Notes: a model not told the origin generated them from the letters alone. Shown: positions 1-15,139, numbered from the stretch's first letter. The stretch is 64,000 bases of DNA from Verpa conica (GCA_033030425.1 JAUFSD010000009.1:496001-560000); one strand, 5' to 3'. Numbers and translations are program-made.

Positions 1-2
1 GA

Positions 3-254
3 TTTGGCCAACGCTTTGCTGTGGCGGTCGGTCTGCGTGGTGGGCCAGGTGGGGGCGGCGACGGGGGTCAAGGAGAGACTTACTCGTATAGGGGTATGAA
101 TGTGAGAGTGAAGGAGAGGGTCAGAGTCGAGAGTCCAGACCCAAACCTGATGGCTGTATGGGCGAAGCTCGGGGGCTTGGAACATGCGCTAGTGTTGGCG
201 ATTAAGAGTTTGGGGATGGTGAGTGGGGCGGCGGGGGTTGGGATGTATGCGTGA
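3..254 (+). CDS. 3' end of an unidentified gene (partial)
   Basis: An open frame runs in from the left edge and ends at a TGA at 252-254, giving the last 83 residues of a protein whose start lies outside the window. The segment has a Gly-rich stretch, a basic patch and then a segment, PDPNLMAVWAKLGGLEHAL, that looks like a real amphipathic helix. Codon use and the lack of stops suggest genuine coding sequence. I do not recognise the family. It could be a C-terminal exon of a small structural or complex subunit. No splice acceptor is needed inside the visible part. Confidence 0.5.
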   Translation, partial: FGQRFAVAVGLRGGPGGGGDGGQGETYSYRGMNVRVKERVRVESPDPNLMAVWAKLGGLEHALVLAIKSLGMVSGAAGVGMYA

Positions 255-2156
255 TGGGGTTGGTGTAAGAGTGAATTATTTGTTGCTTTGGTGATGTCTA
301 GACTCGGGTTATTTTCTGGCGTATTTAACGTGCGGGTAATTGATAGGAGATAGACTATAGGTCGAGGGTTTGTGTTGGTTTTTGTTGCTTACGAGCACAT
401 GCAATCATAGATTATGAACTATAATTTATAAACTCTCAAGTATCAATATATAGGGTAGAATTAGAGGAATCTAACTGGGATCTTGATATTTCGGAGGACC
501 TTCACTTCTAGACTCATAGAAGTCTGGATAGAGTAATCATACTCTTTTCTCTGCGTCTTAGAGTTACATAGCCCTCTTGACTTCCGCTAGGGGGCTGATT
601 GTGACGTTCGAGAAATGGGAATCCTAATATTTTGTGACGGAAATGATTGCGGCGCCATAAAATGCGAAATGATACCTCATTATGTATAGTCATTGGCTTA
701 GTACCGATGTATTCTATATATCATTCACTATATGACATCAGTCATACGGTATCACTCGTGACTCTCGGAACTTCTTCTTAGAGGTCTAGAACCACAGTAT
801 CAGAAACTCGTAGCTATTTTAATATTTACTCAGTGTATTCCTGCCCGAGCCGCCTGTTCCGGTTCTGGTTTTTGCGTAATCTTCCAAACATGCAACTATT
901 TAACAGAGTTGAAAAGGTCGTAAGGGGTAATGAGTGGGAATAACCTGTCTTGAGCTAAATATCTGATTTTTTTGGTGTACGTATAAAATGTACATTAATA
1001 GGGTTTTTTTTATTTATTTCTTGTCCTCTACCACACGCATAGTATAGGCACATATTACGCCCTTCTTCCTTCTGCTCTTCGGCGAGCCATTAGTATTGGT
1101 GCTGCACGAGCCTTTGCAAATGCTTCCATCGCGATAGCTGACTGGGGTTCTGTGCGAATAGCGGTACCAATAGACATGAAGAAGCTGTGCGTATCCGGGA
1201 ACATGTCAGTGGGGGAGTGCTATCTAGAGTAAAGGAAGGAATGAAGGAAGGAAGGGAGTCTAGACCCGAAAGTAGCAGCGGAACCGAGCATGTATTGACC
1301 AAGACTACGAATGAAGCCGTTGGGACCAGCGCCGTTCTTTATCAGAGCGTATCCACCTATTTCCCCCATTGCTATTATTAGAGTTCAGGGTCATTTTAGT
1401 TGTACGCCGGGGGCGAGGAAGGGGGGAAGGAATACCGAAGAGGAAACCAATGCAGAGGCCGACACCTACAAGTGGAATTGGTTAATAGAAATCATGATAT
1501 AAGGATTGGAGGATAACTTACTGGTACCCATCATAGCTCCCATCTTCACTGTTCACCCCAAAATCCAAGGTTAGCTTGGGCATATTATCAAGCGACAATC
1601 TCTCAAAATCACTACTATTTAACTACCGAGACCGAGGCAGCGTGAAAGCTGAAATTCTAGCGAAGGGAGAACTAACTTTTATCAAATGTTGAGGGACCAT
1701 GGCCACCTTGACCTCTAGGAGCGGAAACTGGGACAGGCATGTTTTTATCGTAGGGATTGAAAGTTGGATAAGGACTGATAAGTGGGGGTATTAGAGAGTG
1801 CTTGAACAGGATTCAACGAAGAAGACTGTTGTGTGGGGTTTGCGATAAATTTTGAGGTTTGATTTAGCTTCTGAAATCTGCGGGGAGAAATCAGATGTCG
1901 ACGCTGCTGATGCCAAGGCTAGACACGTGATACCGATTTCGGGCGTTTATTGAATGGATAACGTATTTATAATAATTCGTATGATACCAATAAGTAATTT
2001 TTCCAGTCTTGATAATCGCCCAATTACCACGGGGTGCCGAGGTCTGAACACGAACCATCATATATTTGGCACTCATTCGCCACTAATCATACATAGGAAT
2101 CTAGTATAAGCGTACACTCTATAAAGTCTATAATATAAGATCAAAATCCACTCCAT
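255..2156. other. Intergenic, AT-rich, no gene seen
   Basis: About 1.9 kb between the partial gene and the 3' end of REV3. Only short frames of 60-70 codons occur, with no recognisable domain. Neither neighbour's promoter lies here, because the genes converge. I see no clear terminal repeats or tRNA. Confidence 0.6.
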
Positions 2157-5100
2157 CTACCATGATAGGTCTTTCTCATCCACGTTCGCAAGGGTTTTTA
2201 AGTGAGGCTCAATTTCTTCCCTTTCATATGCCAAAAGAGAACTCTGTCGGACCCTTGAATAATACACAGGACAAGCCTGGGAATCACAAGCAATTTCTGC
2301 ACCCCATGGCAGTCCAGAACAAGACCAACATATCTTCTGAAGATCATTGTTCCATTTCTCTGCTTGGGAAAGTCTTGTCTGTAATTTATATACCGAGCGG
2401 TCGCGTTCGTTCATGCAATCAAGGCAGATGTCTATGGAACAAAGGAAGGAAATGTTAATAGAGAAAATACATATACTGGGAGGGTTTATTACGATTTTTT
2501 GTCTCTGCCTTCTCATTACAGACTGCACAGACGGTTGTAGATTTTGTCATAAAAGACTCCATCGTCTTTCTTACTAGCTTCTGCTCAACCCCAGTCTTTT
2601 GTTTAATGATCCTCCGTAACCTCTGGACCTTTGGTAGTTTTTTGTACCATAATTCTACATCCGCTCCCACAAGGTTGAAGATGCGTGCTAAGGGTGGTAT
2701 AATGGTCTTTGTAATGTAATACTCGGCATCTAAACTCAAGATGTCGCTGTTGTGTAGTAATAATTCCACTTCGACAGACTTATCTACAAGCCTGGTATTC
2801 GGCCCACTTGCGACAACTACAAAGCTGTTCTAAATGTCAGTTAAATTATTGAGGATGCTAAATACTGGGAGGGACTGACGGATATCGTTCACCGTACTGC
2901 GGTTCATTTCGAGGGTCTTTCGCCATCCTTTCTAAAGCAAGTTTGACAGCCGGTGGGGGAGTAATACCCTCACTAGATCTATGAGTGATTGTATTATAGG
3001 GGTTTCGTAGGGATACTCACGCATAGTTTCCTAGCTTTACTTCCTTTGCAATAGTAAAGTCTTGAATAGATACATCCCCTTTCATGATCTTTGTCCATTG
3101 GCGCGTCACATAAGACTTAACCTGAGAGAGGTCGGACGAACGGAATAAAATCCTTTGCATAATCAGTAAGGCGTCAGGTGGGTTATGGGAAATGAGAGGG
3201 ACGTATTCATACTTTAAAGATTTCTCCACCATCTTTTGTACCGCTGGGGTTCCATCTCTCCTTACAGTCTCGATACCCTTTGCATCGAACTCTGGTTCCT
3301 TTTGATCCCGGTACTCATATTTAAATCCAACATAGCGTTTCTTTGCTAGAAGCACACAAGGATGGTAGACTTTCTCAAACTTGAGCTTTATTGGCTCTGG
3401 GTTCATGGAGGTGACCCTGGCCGCAATCTCTTCGCCGATATCGAAGGCTTGGGCTTTTGTTTTCCCTTTAAGATGGACAAACAAGCTATCAGTATCGCCA
3501 TAGACTACCTCAGCGCCCCACTTTTCGTCGCTATTAATCATTACTATAGCCTTTTCCAAAGTCTCTCTTCCACTCTGTACAATGCTATCTGCAATTTCAG
3601 CGCATGGCATACGGCCTGAAAAGGAGGCAGATGTATAGCCATATGTGACGTTGGCAATAAGCTTCAATGCTAACTGCCGATTATTCAAGAGTTTTTGTAG
3701 CTGCTTATCATCCTTATTCCGCTTCATCCCGTTTTTAACCATAACTCTCGTGTCAAGGATCTCTGCCAACATCTTTGCAAGTAAGGACTTTCGAATATCC
3801 GACTTCATGAACATCATCCCGTTAGGTGAGACTGATAGCACCAAATTAGTATCCATAATACTTGGCAGAAGCATAGAATTCGCTTACTGTTAATATAGTC
3901 CTTACAAAGCTCTAGAAGTCTTGGTGTTCGTTTGTAAACGTGGAAGCCCATTTTGTCTTGGCCATTCCAGGAATCCACTCTTCCAACAAACGTGGAATAA
4001 CAGTGATTGTACGCTATCATGATCGATGGATACAAGGACTGGAAGTCTAAGACAACGACAGGGCTTGTATAGAAATTTGAATTCGGCTCCAGCACAAGCG
4101 GTAGGCACTCAAGCGCGTTCTGACCCCCAACTTGCCGCTTGCTAGGTGAAACAAGCATAAAGTTTTCTGGTTTCGCGATTCGGAACATTAAAGACTCGAC
4201 TTTGAACTGAGAGCCACGAGAGAAAACCGAGTTGAAATCGACACCTAGTATTCGTGCCTGTTCACTAGTACGCGAGACAAGTTCCTGCTGGTCTATGATT
4301 TCCAAATCCAATTGCACCCTTAGAAGGTAGTATTTGAGTACCATTGCTAGAGATGTTGGTTCTCCGCTTTGATACCATTTCGTTAAAGTATCGTGGGCAT
4401 AATGGGGGATTCTAGGCCTTTTAGAAATCATGGTTAGATTACTAGTATTTATAAGTACTTACCTCTTATGTAGTAGATGGAAAACAACATTTTCCATCGT
4501 ATAACCCAAAAGATTTAACTCCCCACGCATCGCTCGCCATATGTTAATCATATGCCTCCCTGTGATTTGTATTGCAGTAGCAGTATTGGACCCCCATGGG
4601 TCTTTATCATGGCCGAATTTTCCATGCCCTAATTGACGTACCCTTGAGAGATCATCACAAAGATCCATCCCTACATATTCGCATTAGTCTGCTCTTTTTA
4701 CGTAATCTATTAAGGAGCACGCTTACCCCAGACTTTACGGGCACGCTCAACTATATAGCCCCAGGAACTTGAATGTACTTCGTAGCCGGTAAGAATATCT
4801 GGATCCAAATCCCGTACAATATCTATAAGTTCGTTTACTATGTCAAGTTCGGTATATTCGACTCTGACTTCAGCACGACAGTAGTGACGGAGATTCCATT
4901 CTGTCTTCTCTTTGTCGTCTTCATCTACCGCTAGAATTCCCACATGGTATCTTTGTTTGTAAGTAGTAGCTACCTAACGTATTAGATTTTGGTTCTTACC
5001 CATCTTTGATACCGTTACTCTCAGGGCCGTCATTTGATTGTAGACACCAAAAGATACTGACTATTGGGTCTTGCTCTGGATCTGGTACAAGCTTTCCTCG

Positions 5101-7989
5101 TGTGTTAACTATTTAATGTTAGTAAATTAGTATTTTATGTCTGTAATTCTATTCCATACCGTGAACTTCAAGACTCATGATGCTTAGTGGTTGTAATTCA
5201 TGATTCATGATTTTTTGTTTCTTGTTTTGTGAAAACTTAAATCCATGTTTATTTTTCTGAGTTGGGCCTTCAATCTACATCAAGTATACCATTAACATAG
5301 TCTCTTATGTCTGAGTACAATCACAAACCTGAGAGAAATTTCCTAGTTCACCTGACTCCTCCTGTCGAAAAAAAGCTGAATCCTCAAGCTTCTTTTGTCC
5401 TTCTAGCCACTTTATGGCTTCTTTCCGTGTTGGAGGGCGCGCGACGATTTCCCAACACCTGAAACTAGGTTTATCAAGTAGCTCTATACCAGTTCGTTCT
5501 CGTGTTGCATCAAGTTTAAGTAGACTTGGGTGTTTATTTGCTTTGAATTTACGTGTGACCCCGCCGTACTCGAGGTCATTCTCAGGTATATCTTTTTCAT
5601 CTGAGTAGTGGGGCTCCCGATACTCGACTTGGGGGATACCGAAATCCTCAATAGGGGCTAGTTCAAAATTACGGGGGGGACGTAAATTATGGACATGCCA
5701 GTTTTCTCCTTGGCCTTGTGATATAATATTCTTGGGCGTTTCTGTGGGATGTACTATTAATATATGTTCAATGCTTAAGTCACTATGAATAAGAGATAAG
5801 AGTGCTTACCCTTCTCTAAAGTGGCGGAAATTTCTGTGTCAGGAGTCACACTCGATGTCTGCGAATAGTTGTCTGAAGGTATAGCATCTAGGGCATTTAC
5901 AGGTGTCTTCTGCGAGTTTATAACACTACTCTGGGAAGGTTTCTCTTGGGAAAGTGGGAGGGTTATAATTCTAGTCATTGAAGCTTCCAATGTGCCGGGA
6001 GACCACTGGGAGCTATTTGGTAAATTATCAAAGGATACATATCTGGGGTGTGAGGGGGGTTGGACGTGAGTATCATCCAACCTTTCTAGCGCTTTTCTCT
6101 TCCCAAGTGCTGAATTGATTGGTATTTGGGATATTAGTCGGGTCTCAGGTGATGTGTTTATTGCTTTTCTTGTTTCTTTAACTTTGCTAACTTTCGACGC
6201 CCTTTCTCCCGAGTCTGAAGTATCTGGGTGATCTTTTCGTTTTAATGGGATGTGATGGTCATCTTGAATGCCTATAGAACCGTCTTCCAGTTTTCTAACC
6301 TTCATGCCTCTATACTGAGGGAAAACTGGTGCAGGATCTGGGTCGTTGTCGGATGAAGTTCCATTGTAGTCTCCAAAGGCACGAATGTCAGAATCACAGC
6401 CGTCTGGCCACTGAATTCCATCTAGTATACTCTGTCCAAAATCGGAAAGATCGTATTCATTCGACTGTGATGTTACATTGTCCACAGACTCTTTCCTTTT
6501 ACCTTTTGTATCTTCAGGCTGTTTCTCCTTTTCTATTGTATCGCTAGAATTAGAAGAGTCTCGGTCCTCCTTTTCATCCTCATGTTGATGCTGTTCAGGT
6601 TCTAGTTCTTTCTTCTGTCCTTTTCTCCCTTCCTCTACTTGTTCTATTATCTCTTCCTCCTCATTCTTCTCAAACATTTCTTTATCAATATCAGCTAATT
6701 CAATGTCATCGTTGCCGCCGAGGGAGTCGTCATCACTCATCCTCCCAATAATACCCATATCAATGTCGACCCCGGCGTCGTCATCTTCATCCATGTGTAA
6801 AGTTTCAGATCCTATCTCCTGAGAGGGAAAAAAGTCTTCGACACTATCCAGGGCAGTTTGCACAAGATAATCAAGCTCTTCTGACCGTACAAACCCTTCG
6901 AAATGCGGTGTTCGGCCATCCCCATTTCGTCTTTCAGAATTTATCATCGCGTTTACTTTATCCCATCTTTCATCTTCGTTTCCCCACGGTTCACAAAAAC
7001 CCCGTGTACCACTCGATGCCACAAACCCCTCCATATTGAGTTGATCTGCAGGGCCTCTCCGGCTGTTTTCATCTTTCCATAGCTCTGATAAACTATGGAG
7101 AAGTTTAAGATCTGGTGAGGTCGGTTTTGTACGCTCGATAAAGTCATGGTGAAGCAGACGCGGGGAAATATGTTTCCGGTTCATGATATCTTGAGCATGT
7201 ATATCCACTTCTAACGAACAGTGCGATTGTCTTGGGAACTTGTGTTCTGGTAGTATCCAGTGCGCCGGAATCGACTCGTTGTGCCACTGGTCTTCTTCAA
7301 CGTCATCGATATCCGGGAAGCCCTGCCTAAACCTAATTGTTCGACAGTCTACAAATCCACAGCCGTAGAGATTGAAGTCAATCATAAACTGTAGAATATA
7401 TTGTATATGGGCTTCGTACGGCTGAAATACTCTTTGGAGAATGGCTCCACTGAGTAGAATCTGAGAAAGCCTTGTCATATTCCGGGGGTCAAGTAAATAT
7501 ATCTTTGCATAGTATTTCCACCCTACGTGGAAGCCATAGAAAGGGACCCCTTTGACAAGCGATATATTTGCAACGTAAGGTTTCCGAATTGGTTTACTTA
7601 GGTCACTGTCACTACCACGAGAACTGAGTGCCTTGTCGAGGCTCTTACGAAGAGCTCGTAGCCACTGATCTCCTAATGGAAAAAAAAACCCTATTTTAGC
7701 TTAAAAATGTAAGAAATGATGGGGAGTATTTTTACTTACTATCAATTGGGTTTAGTCCGATCTCTTCTATGGGATACTCGATGTAGATATATGGAAACAC
7801 TCCATGTATATGAGCGCATACTTTCTGACCTGTTTCCGTGCACCCAAAGATCCGAACAATAGGTATCTTTGGTGGTGACTTTGCGCCCTTGGGTGGGGGG
7901 AAAGGAGGGTCGAGGGGCGTTGGTTCAGTTTGGTAGTGGTCGATATTGTTCAAACGAATACGAAAAACGATGTCGCCGGAATCTTGCAT
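2157..7989 (-). CDS. REV3: DNA polymerase zeta catalytic subunit (REV3)
   Basis: Family B polymerase that extends from mismatched or damaged primer ends in translesion synthesis, in the nucleus with REV7 and the Pol31/Pol32-type subunits. Twelve exons: 7740-7989, 5810-7672, 5329-5753, 5160-5274, 5000-5108, 4727-4950, 4463-4670, 3888-4411, 3021-3831, 2880-2972, 2493-2824, 2157-2431. They sum to 5229 nt (1742 aa) in one frame. The N-terminal domain has SLVKGVPFYGFHVG. A long acidic, low-complexity insert spans roughly residues 200-600. Palm motif A is DFQSLYPSIM (about residue 1187), the motif B region is NVTYGYTSASFSGR (about 1300) and motif C is YGDTDS (about 1350). Two Cys pairs, CAVC and CLDC, form CysA, and CWSC with CDSQAC forms the CysB (4Fe-4S) site, so the protein looks intact. 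The intron at 2432-2492 splits CysA. A competing acceptor near 4420 would add two residues. Confidence 0.93.
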
Positions 7990-8927
7990 TGTTTAGAACG
8001 TTCTACTTGGAGACTTACCGAGGCTTGTTAAGAACAACGAAACAATAGTCCTGATCGTGATCGGAAGGGTTCTAGTGTTAGGCGACACGTTAGATGAGGG
8101 GTTGGGAAGGAGAAGACGCGTTTTGCCAGGGATTTAAAGTGGTGTCACGTGTTATTTCAAGCACGAATAACTAGAAGATGCGCTCACAAAGAAATATATT
8201 TTATCATAGTCGGATTCCTAAAAACTAGGAACAAAGAGGTTACTTCTTACTTTTGACAGCTTTAGGTACAAAGTAATCTACCCTCTCAATCACTCAAATA
8301 AATGTAGTCATGTATCATTCTCGATACTTAAAGCAATCAGGTGGAATGTGGGTAGACTGTGGACACTTGATTGATTTATATAACGAGGATTCGAGAGTTA
8401 TATTTTATACTAGAGTTTTGGAGTTCCTAGTTGTCTAAATCTCTACTTTGATCAAACTATTTATCTACATAGTACCTGACTAAGAAAGTAGAAGGCGGCT
8501 GTTGGAATGAACGATAGTACCTAAAGTAATACTTATTTGCTTAAATAGGACAACTGGAAAAACTTCGACTAGTTAATGTCATTAAATGACTAATATAATT
8601 GATATAGTGAGTTCTCTTGTTTTTCCTTGGCAATACTTCACAGGGTAAACCTGCCTCTAAGTAATCTAGACAAGCTCAACTACATGTGTATACCAATGAT
8701 CTACTCGATGACCTCGAAAAAAGGGACTTTGTTGCTAAGATAGACCAGCGTAAACTATAATGGATTGATTCCATGTAGATTTAAAGGAGTGACCATTCAG
8801 AGTAGTATGGATATACAGAAATCCACCATCGGTACATGGGTCTAGATCAACAGGCTCTAATAATTACATATATACAGTACACCTAACTTGCGTATTACCC
8901 CTAAAAAGAACTTTAACCCTACATGAT
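7990..8927. other. REV3 promoter and AT-rich spacer
   Basis: About 0.9 kb lies between the REV3 start and the 3' end of UTP7, both on the minus strand. The part next to REV3 is its 5' region. The rest is AT-rich and has no convincing ORF or RNA gene. Confidence 0.5.
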
Positions 8928-10712
8928 CTATCTTCCACTTGGCCTTAAAAATCTTGCTAGTGCTGGTCCTAGCTCTTCTGACTTCGTTGATGGTAAACCT
9001 TGATTCCTCTTTGCACGTTCCTTCTTTAGTTCCTCGAGCTTCAATCTCCTCTCATCGACTACATTCTTTCCTCCCTTCTTTCTAAGGTACCTCCGGAGAG
9101 CCGAGTTCTTTCCACGTTGTTTACGTTTCCCTTCTGCCTCGAGTTTTTTATCTTGCTATATTTAGGAATAGTAGATTAGCAATCACGAATAATAGATGAT
9201 TTATTATGAAATTAAGACTTACAGCACTCTCCTTCGCACCCTCCTCGTGTTCCTTCTTCCTTACATCATGACTCGCACTATCGATTCTCCCTACAAAGTC
9301 CGGATCTAATGAGATCATCTCTGGCTTCAACTTATTTAATAATGCCTTAATCTCTCCTTCCTGTCGCTGTTTCTTGGTCTCATATGGGTTAACTTCTAAA
9401 GCGTCGAAATTAGGTTCCCCAGATCCTGGAATAATGAGTGACGAGAATCCGCCCGCGTGACCAACACCCAATAAATCGTCGTATGGGCAGAAGCGAACCC
9501 GGTTAACTGCAGAACCTTCTTGCAGATGTGCTAGGTATGGACTGTTCTGTTTTGTTTTAAGAGCATCTTTCCATATCGTTACATGTGGGCCCCAGCCTAC
9601 ACCGAGCAGCCCGGTATCGGAGATATGGAGTGAAGATGCTGGGGTAGGCGTAAAGTAGGAATGAACCTCCTTGTAAGTTCGAATATCGAAGATGTTCATT
9701 CTAGCATCAGCACCGGCGGTGACCATGTAGTGACCCCCCCGGTCCACCGCAAGAGCTCGGACGGGACCACGGTTTGTGAGCATCTTGACGAGTGGAGTAC
9801 CTGTGTTAGGTGACCAGAGGGTGACAGTTCCATTTGCATGACCAATATTAATGATTGCATTCCTTGGGTTCATGGCCATACTTGAGGGTGCCCCGAGCTT
9901 AGTCCTGTGTTCCGCGATGAGGGACCCCGTTGAGGTGTCTTGGTATTTCAACCATCCACTGGTTCCGACCGTCGCAAGGATAAAGTGATACGGGAGAAAT
10001 TCCATATTTGTAACTTCGACGTGGGATTTAAGGCAATGTATTTCAACACCAGCATGGTCGTAGATGTATGTATATTTCTTCTGAGCAACGGCAAAGAACT
10101 GTTCATTATGGAGCCATTTGACGTCTCGTACTGTCTCTTTGAGTTGAAGCTCTGTGCCTATTTTTCCGTCCCGCCAGTCGAAGGCAGCGACATGTCCCTT
10201 CAGTCCTCCTAGAAGGAGGTACCGCCCGTTCCGGGTGTAGTCCATTGTATATGGTCCAAAAAGAGGCAGCTTCAAGTCAAAGCCCTATATATTGAAGCTT
10301 GTCAGCATGCGTTTTAAGTGGTATATATAACGTCTTATACCTTCTGAGCTGTAGACACATCCACCGCTTGCACCAATTCCTTCTGCGTAAACTTATATGT
10401 CCTCTCCATTCCCTCTGCCTCTAAATATCCCTGCTGCTCCTCCAGTAACATCTCTGCATCCTTCGCATTTGTCGCAGCAGCCTTGTATCGGTACTCAAGT
10501 TTTTTGAGATTTCCACGAAGTTTTTTATCCTTGATATTTTTGACTGTGATTTGACTACCACGGCCATATTCCTTGAGCGCTGCTTCGATTTCTTCCGGTG
10601 AACGATCGTCATCTTTTTTAGAATTGGCTGATTTCGATTTTGGACTAGGCACCGTTAATGCCTTACTTTTCCGCGTAGAAGCGCTGGATCTGGGGGGTTG
10701 TGGAGTCGCCAT
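8928..10712 (-). CDS. UTP7: U3 snoRNP WD40 protein UTP7 (WDR46/BING4)
   Basis: Small-subunit processome component needed for 18S rRNA maturation in the nucleolus. Three exons, 10341-10712, 9223-10284 and 8928-9155, total 1662 nt (553 aa), close to the usual family length. The start is the ATG at 10710-10712 ([10 protein letters not shown]); the frame is open a little further upstream but has no ATG there. After a basic, disordered N-terminus comes the family segment [20 protein letters not shown], then WD40 blades ([38 protein letters not shown]). The C-terminal region contains [15 protein letters not shown] and ends in a Lys/Arg-rich tail typical of nucleolar proteins. It shares a promoter of about 250 bp with SRP54, which is divergently transcribed. 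Confidence 0.93.
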
Positions 10713-10959
10713 GATTGGAGATGTAATCGCAGTTATGTCCTCCACAAAGCTTTAAATCGAGTTGAACTAAACTAACAAAAAAAGTTCGCTATGGTGCCAA
10801 GATTTGCACACAAAGCCGGGTAACGTGTTATCAGATTTCAATCTTATCAGCTGCCAACGTCGCCGCAACTCTAATTGAGAGAGCCTCTTAAACCCTTATA
10901 GGTGCATCTGGACCCCGCCATCTCTACCCCACGATACCTATACCCAATTCTCGCCCACC
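10713..10959. promoter_or_regulatory. Shared promoter of UTP7 and SRP54
   Basis: Only 247 bp separate the two divergent start codons, so both promoters must overlap here. A telobox-like AAACCCTTA occurs near 10890. No clear TATA box is visible. Shared regulation of two ribosome/translation-related genes is an inference from spacing. Confidence 0.55.
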
Positions 10960-12776
<1,817 letters not shown>

Positions 12777-13216
12777 ATTGGAGGTGTTTATTAGCTAGCG
12801 TTATGGGAATGTAGAGACTGGACTCTTGGTTGGGCATTTGGTTGGGCAGTGACACGCATCAGCCTTGTAAATATTGTCGGAAGGGGAAATATCTTATAAT
12901 GTATGAATGGTACGACCTCGTTTGGGGTGGGGTTAGGGACGAGTGATTTTTGATGATATAAAACACTAAATTTACAAGCTTGGAGTTCTGAACGACGGTG
13001 TTTGATTTGGACCAGCCATTTGTAGTCAATTCTGTGGATTATGACATAAAATTACACCTCACCCCAACAAAGAAGATCGCTGAACTTTTGAAACCCATAT
13101 CATTCCATTCCCATCCGGATGCAATCAAGTTTTTTTCGAGAAAAAAAATTGAAGTTGTTATTTGACAGAAATACTTTTTATTTTTATCTTGGCGGGGTCG
13201 AAGAAGGGCGTAAAAT
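12777..13216. other. 3' regions of the convergent genes SRP54 and RPS9
   Basis: 440 bp between two converging genes. The sequence is AT-rich and should hold both 3' UTRs. No additional coding or RNA feature is seen. Confidence 0.6.
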
Positions 13217-14087
13217 CTATTCCTCCTCTTCCTCTTCCTCACCATCACCCTTGGACTCGGCGGCCTTGGCCTTCTTTCTCCTGTTACGTCCGTGGCGCCC
13301 GCCACCAAATGGCGATGAGAGGGCAAAGTCAATGTGCTTCTGGGAGTCAAGACGAACAATGAAAGAAGGAACATTGACGATCTGCTTTCCAACACGAATG
13401 TGGCGCTGGCGAATGAGGACACGAGCGTGGTGGATTGACTTGGCAAGACCGAGCTTGTAGACCTGGGTCTATTTGTCCCGCAGAAGAAAGGTTAGCAAGT
13501 GGTGAGAGACTCCCTAATGGTTAAGAGTTACCTGAAGACGACGTTCCAAAAAGTCCTCAACGCGGAGGGCCAATACGTAATCGAGCTTCATGCGGGAGTC
13601 GTCCAAGACACCAACACGGACCAGACGACGAATGAGGGCGTTACCCTCGAAGAGACGCTTGGGGTCCTTCTCGTCGAGTGTCAAGAGCTGACGGGCAGCA
13701 CGACTATTCACTATCCATCAGCACGCCAAATCCCTAACCATACGACCTCCCCTATCAAAGGGCCAAGGTGGTGCACAGGTCCGTACCGAATCTTGGAAAG
13801 GGTAAGCTGAACCCTCCAGACCTCCCTCTTGTTGCGGAGACCAAATTCACCGACGGTCTTCAATTCAGCATCGCTAATTGGGAACAAAAATCGTTAGTTG
13901 GAACTGCCGAACGTGTGCAGAATGGAGACATGAGAATGAGCACGCTCAAATCTCAGTGGAACTCACAGACGCGCGGACTCAAAGGGACGACGCGGGACCT
14001 GTATAATCTCAGTCAGCACTTTTGTCAGAACCTCAGTATAGATTTGGGGGACGTATTGTAGGTCTTGGAGTAAGAACGAGGAGCCAT
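13217..14087 (-). CDS. RPS9: 40S ribosomal protein S9 (uS4)
   Basis: Small-subunit ribosomal protein of the S4 family that binds 18S rRNA near the decoding region. The ATG at 14085-14087 begins [10 protein letters not shown]. Later exons are 13967-13998 ([11 protein letters not shown]), 13787-13873, 13532-13703 and 13217-13468, totalling 543 nt and ending in an acidic EEE tail. Family sequence is clear, for example [35 protein letters not shown] and [17 protein letters not shown]. All later introns have good splice sites and phases. Exon 1 is odd: after SKTY the only nearby GT (in AATACGTCCC) leaves the frame one base out from the acceptor at 13999. A one-base error in the sequence or a non-canonical donor is likely. 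The gene is divergent from RPL21. Confidence 0.9.
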
Positions 14088-14405
14088 GATATGACGTTAC
14101 TGAAGGGTTACGAATTACTGTCGTTCCTTCTGGGGGGAGAGGTTAGTTGGGCGTTATCGTTTTATCGTCGTTTAGGAAATTCTGTAAGGGTGATTCTGAC
14201 CGACGATATTTGGAAGTGGTGTTGTGCGCTGTGGGGCCAAGATTGGGTTGAGCAGTCCCATAGGGCTGCGAACCCTGCAATTTCCCACACAACCCACACA
14301 TCACCATGTCGTGAGAAAGATATCAACGACAATTCAACTTGCCAGAAACTTCACGACAAACGCCCAACAACAATCCCCTCTCGACAACCTTGATAATCTG
14401 TAGCA
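14088..14405. promoter_or_regulatory. Shared promoter of RPS9 and RPL21
   Basis: 318 bp between two divergent ribosomal protein genes, one for each subunit. It contains an AACCCT motif near 14272, the core of telobox elements often found at fungal ribosomal protein genes. No TATA box is obvious. Confidence 0.55.
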
Positions 14406-15139
14406 ATGTAAGTGTTATGCTGTCAGATTAGAATATGAAACAAACCCCCGGGCTCTAATGCTTTTTACTGCGTTTTAGGGGTCACTCCGGTGGTATTCGT
14501 TCTGGTACTAGATATGCCTTCTCTCGCGATTTCCGCAAGAAGGGTATGATCGCTCTCTCGACATACCTTAAGGTATACAGGTTCGTATATATCCTGGGAT
14601 CTCCTTATATTAGCAAAACATCCAATCTCTAACTAAATCTATAGAGTCGGAGATATTGTCGACATCAAGGCCAACGGTGCCGTCCAGAAGGGGTCAGTTT
14701 AAAAATTCCTGCGAACTTTACCGTTCTCGAACATCCGGAGATCTTGCGCTCAGGATGTTCATTCCCATCGAATGAACAGTACCGCTGACTTGATCTCCCC
14801 GACCATAGTATGCCCCACAAGGTCTACCACGGTAAGACCGGTGTCGTCTACAACGTCACAAAGTCTGCCCTCGGAGTCATCATCTACAAGAAGGTCGGCA
14901 ACCGCTACATTGAGAAGCGCGTAAATGTCCGCATCGAGCACGTCAACCACTCCAAGTGCCGAACAGAGTTCGTCAACCGTGTCAAGGGTAACGCCGAGAA
15001 GAAGCGTAAGGCCAGGGAAGAGGGAACTCACCTTCACTTGAAGAGACAGCCCGTCCAGCCCCGTGAGGATCGTACCGTCAAAGCGTCTGATAACCTTCCT
15101 GAAACCATCACCCCTATCCCATACGAGACCACTATCTAA
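14406..15139 (+). CDS. RPL21: 60S ribosomal protein L21 (eL21)
   Basis: Large-subunit ribosomal protein. Four exons, 14406-14407, 14479-14580, 14645-14692 and 14809-15139, total 483 nt (160 aa), the usual eukaryotic length. The start codon itself is split by the first intron (AT|G), so the first exon carries only two coding bases. Family sequence follows: GHSGGIRSGTRYAFSRDFRK, YLKVYRVGDIVDIKANGA, MPHKVYHGKTGVVYNV and HVNHSKCRTEFVNRV. Splice donors are GTAAGT, GTTCGT and GTCAGT. Confidence 0.96.

Noticed and set aside
1187..1502. Overlapping short plus-strand frames
   Set aside because: No conserved sequence, no intron signals linking them, and composition like the surrounding intergenic DNA.
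13119..13460. Plus-strand frames across the RPS9 3' end
   Set aside because: Antisense of the last RPS9 exon, which encodes a highly conserved ribosomal protein.
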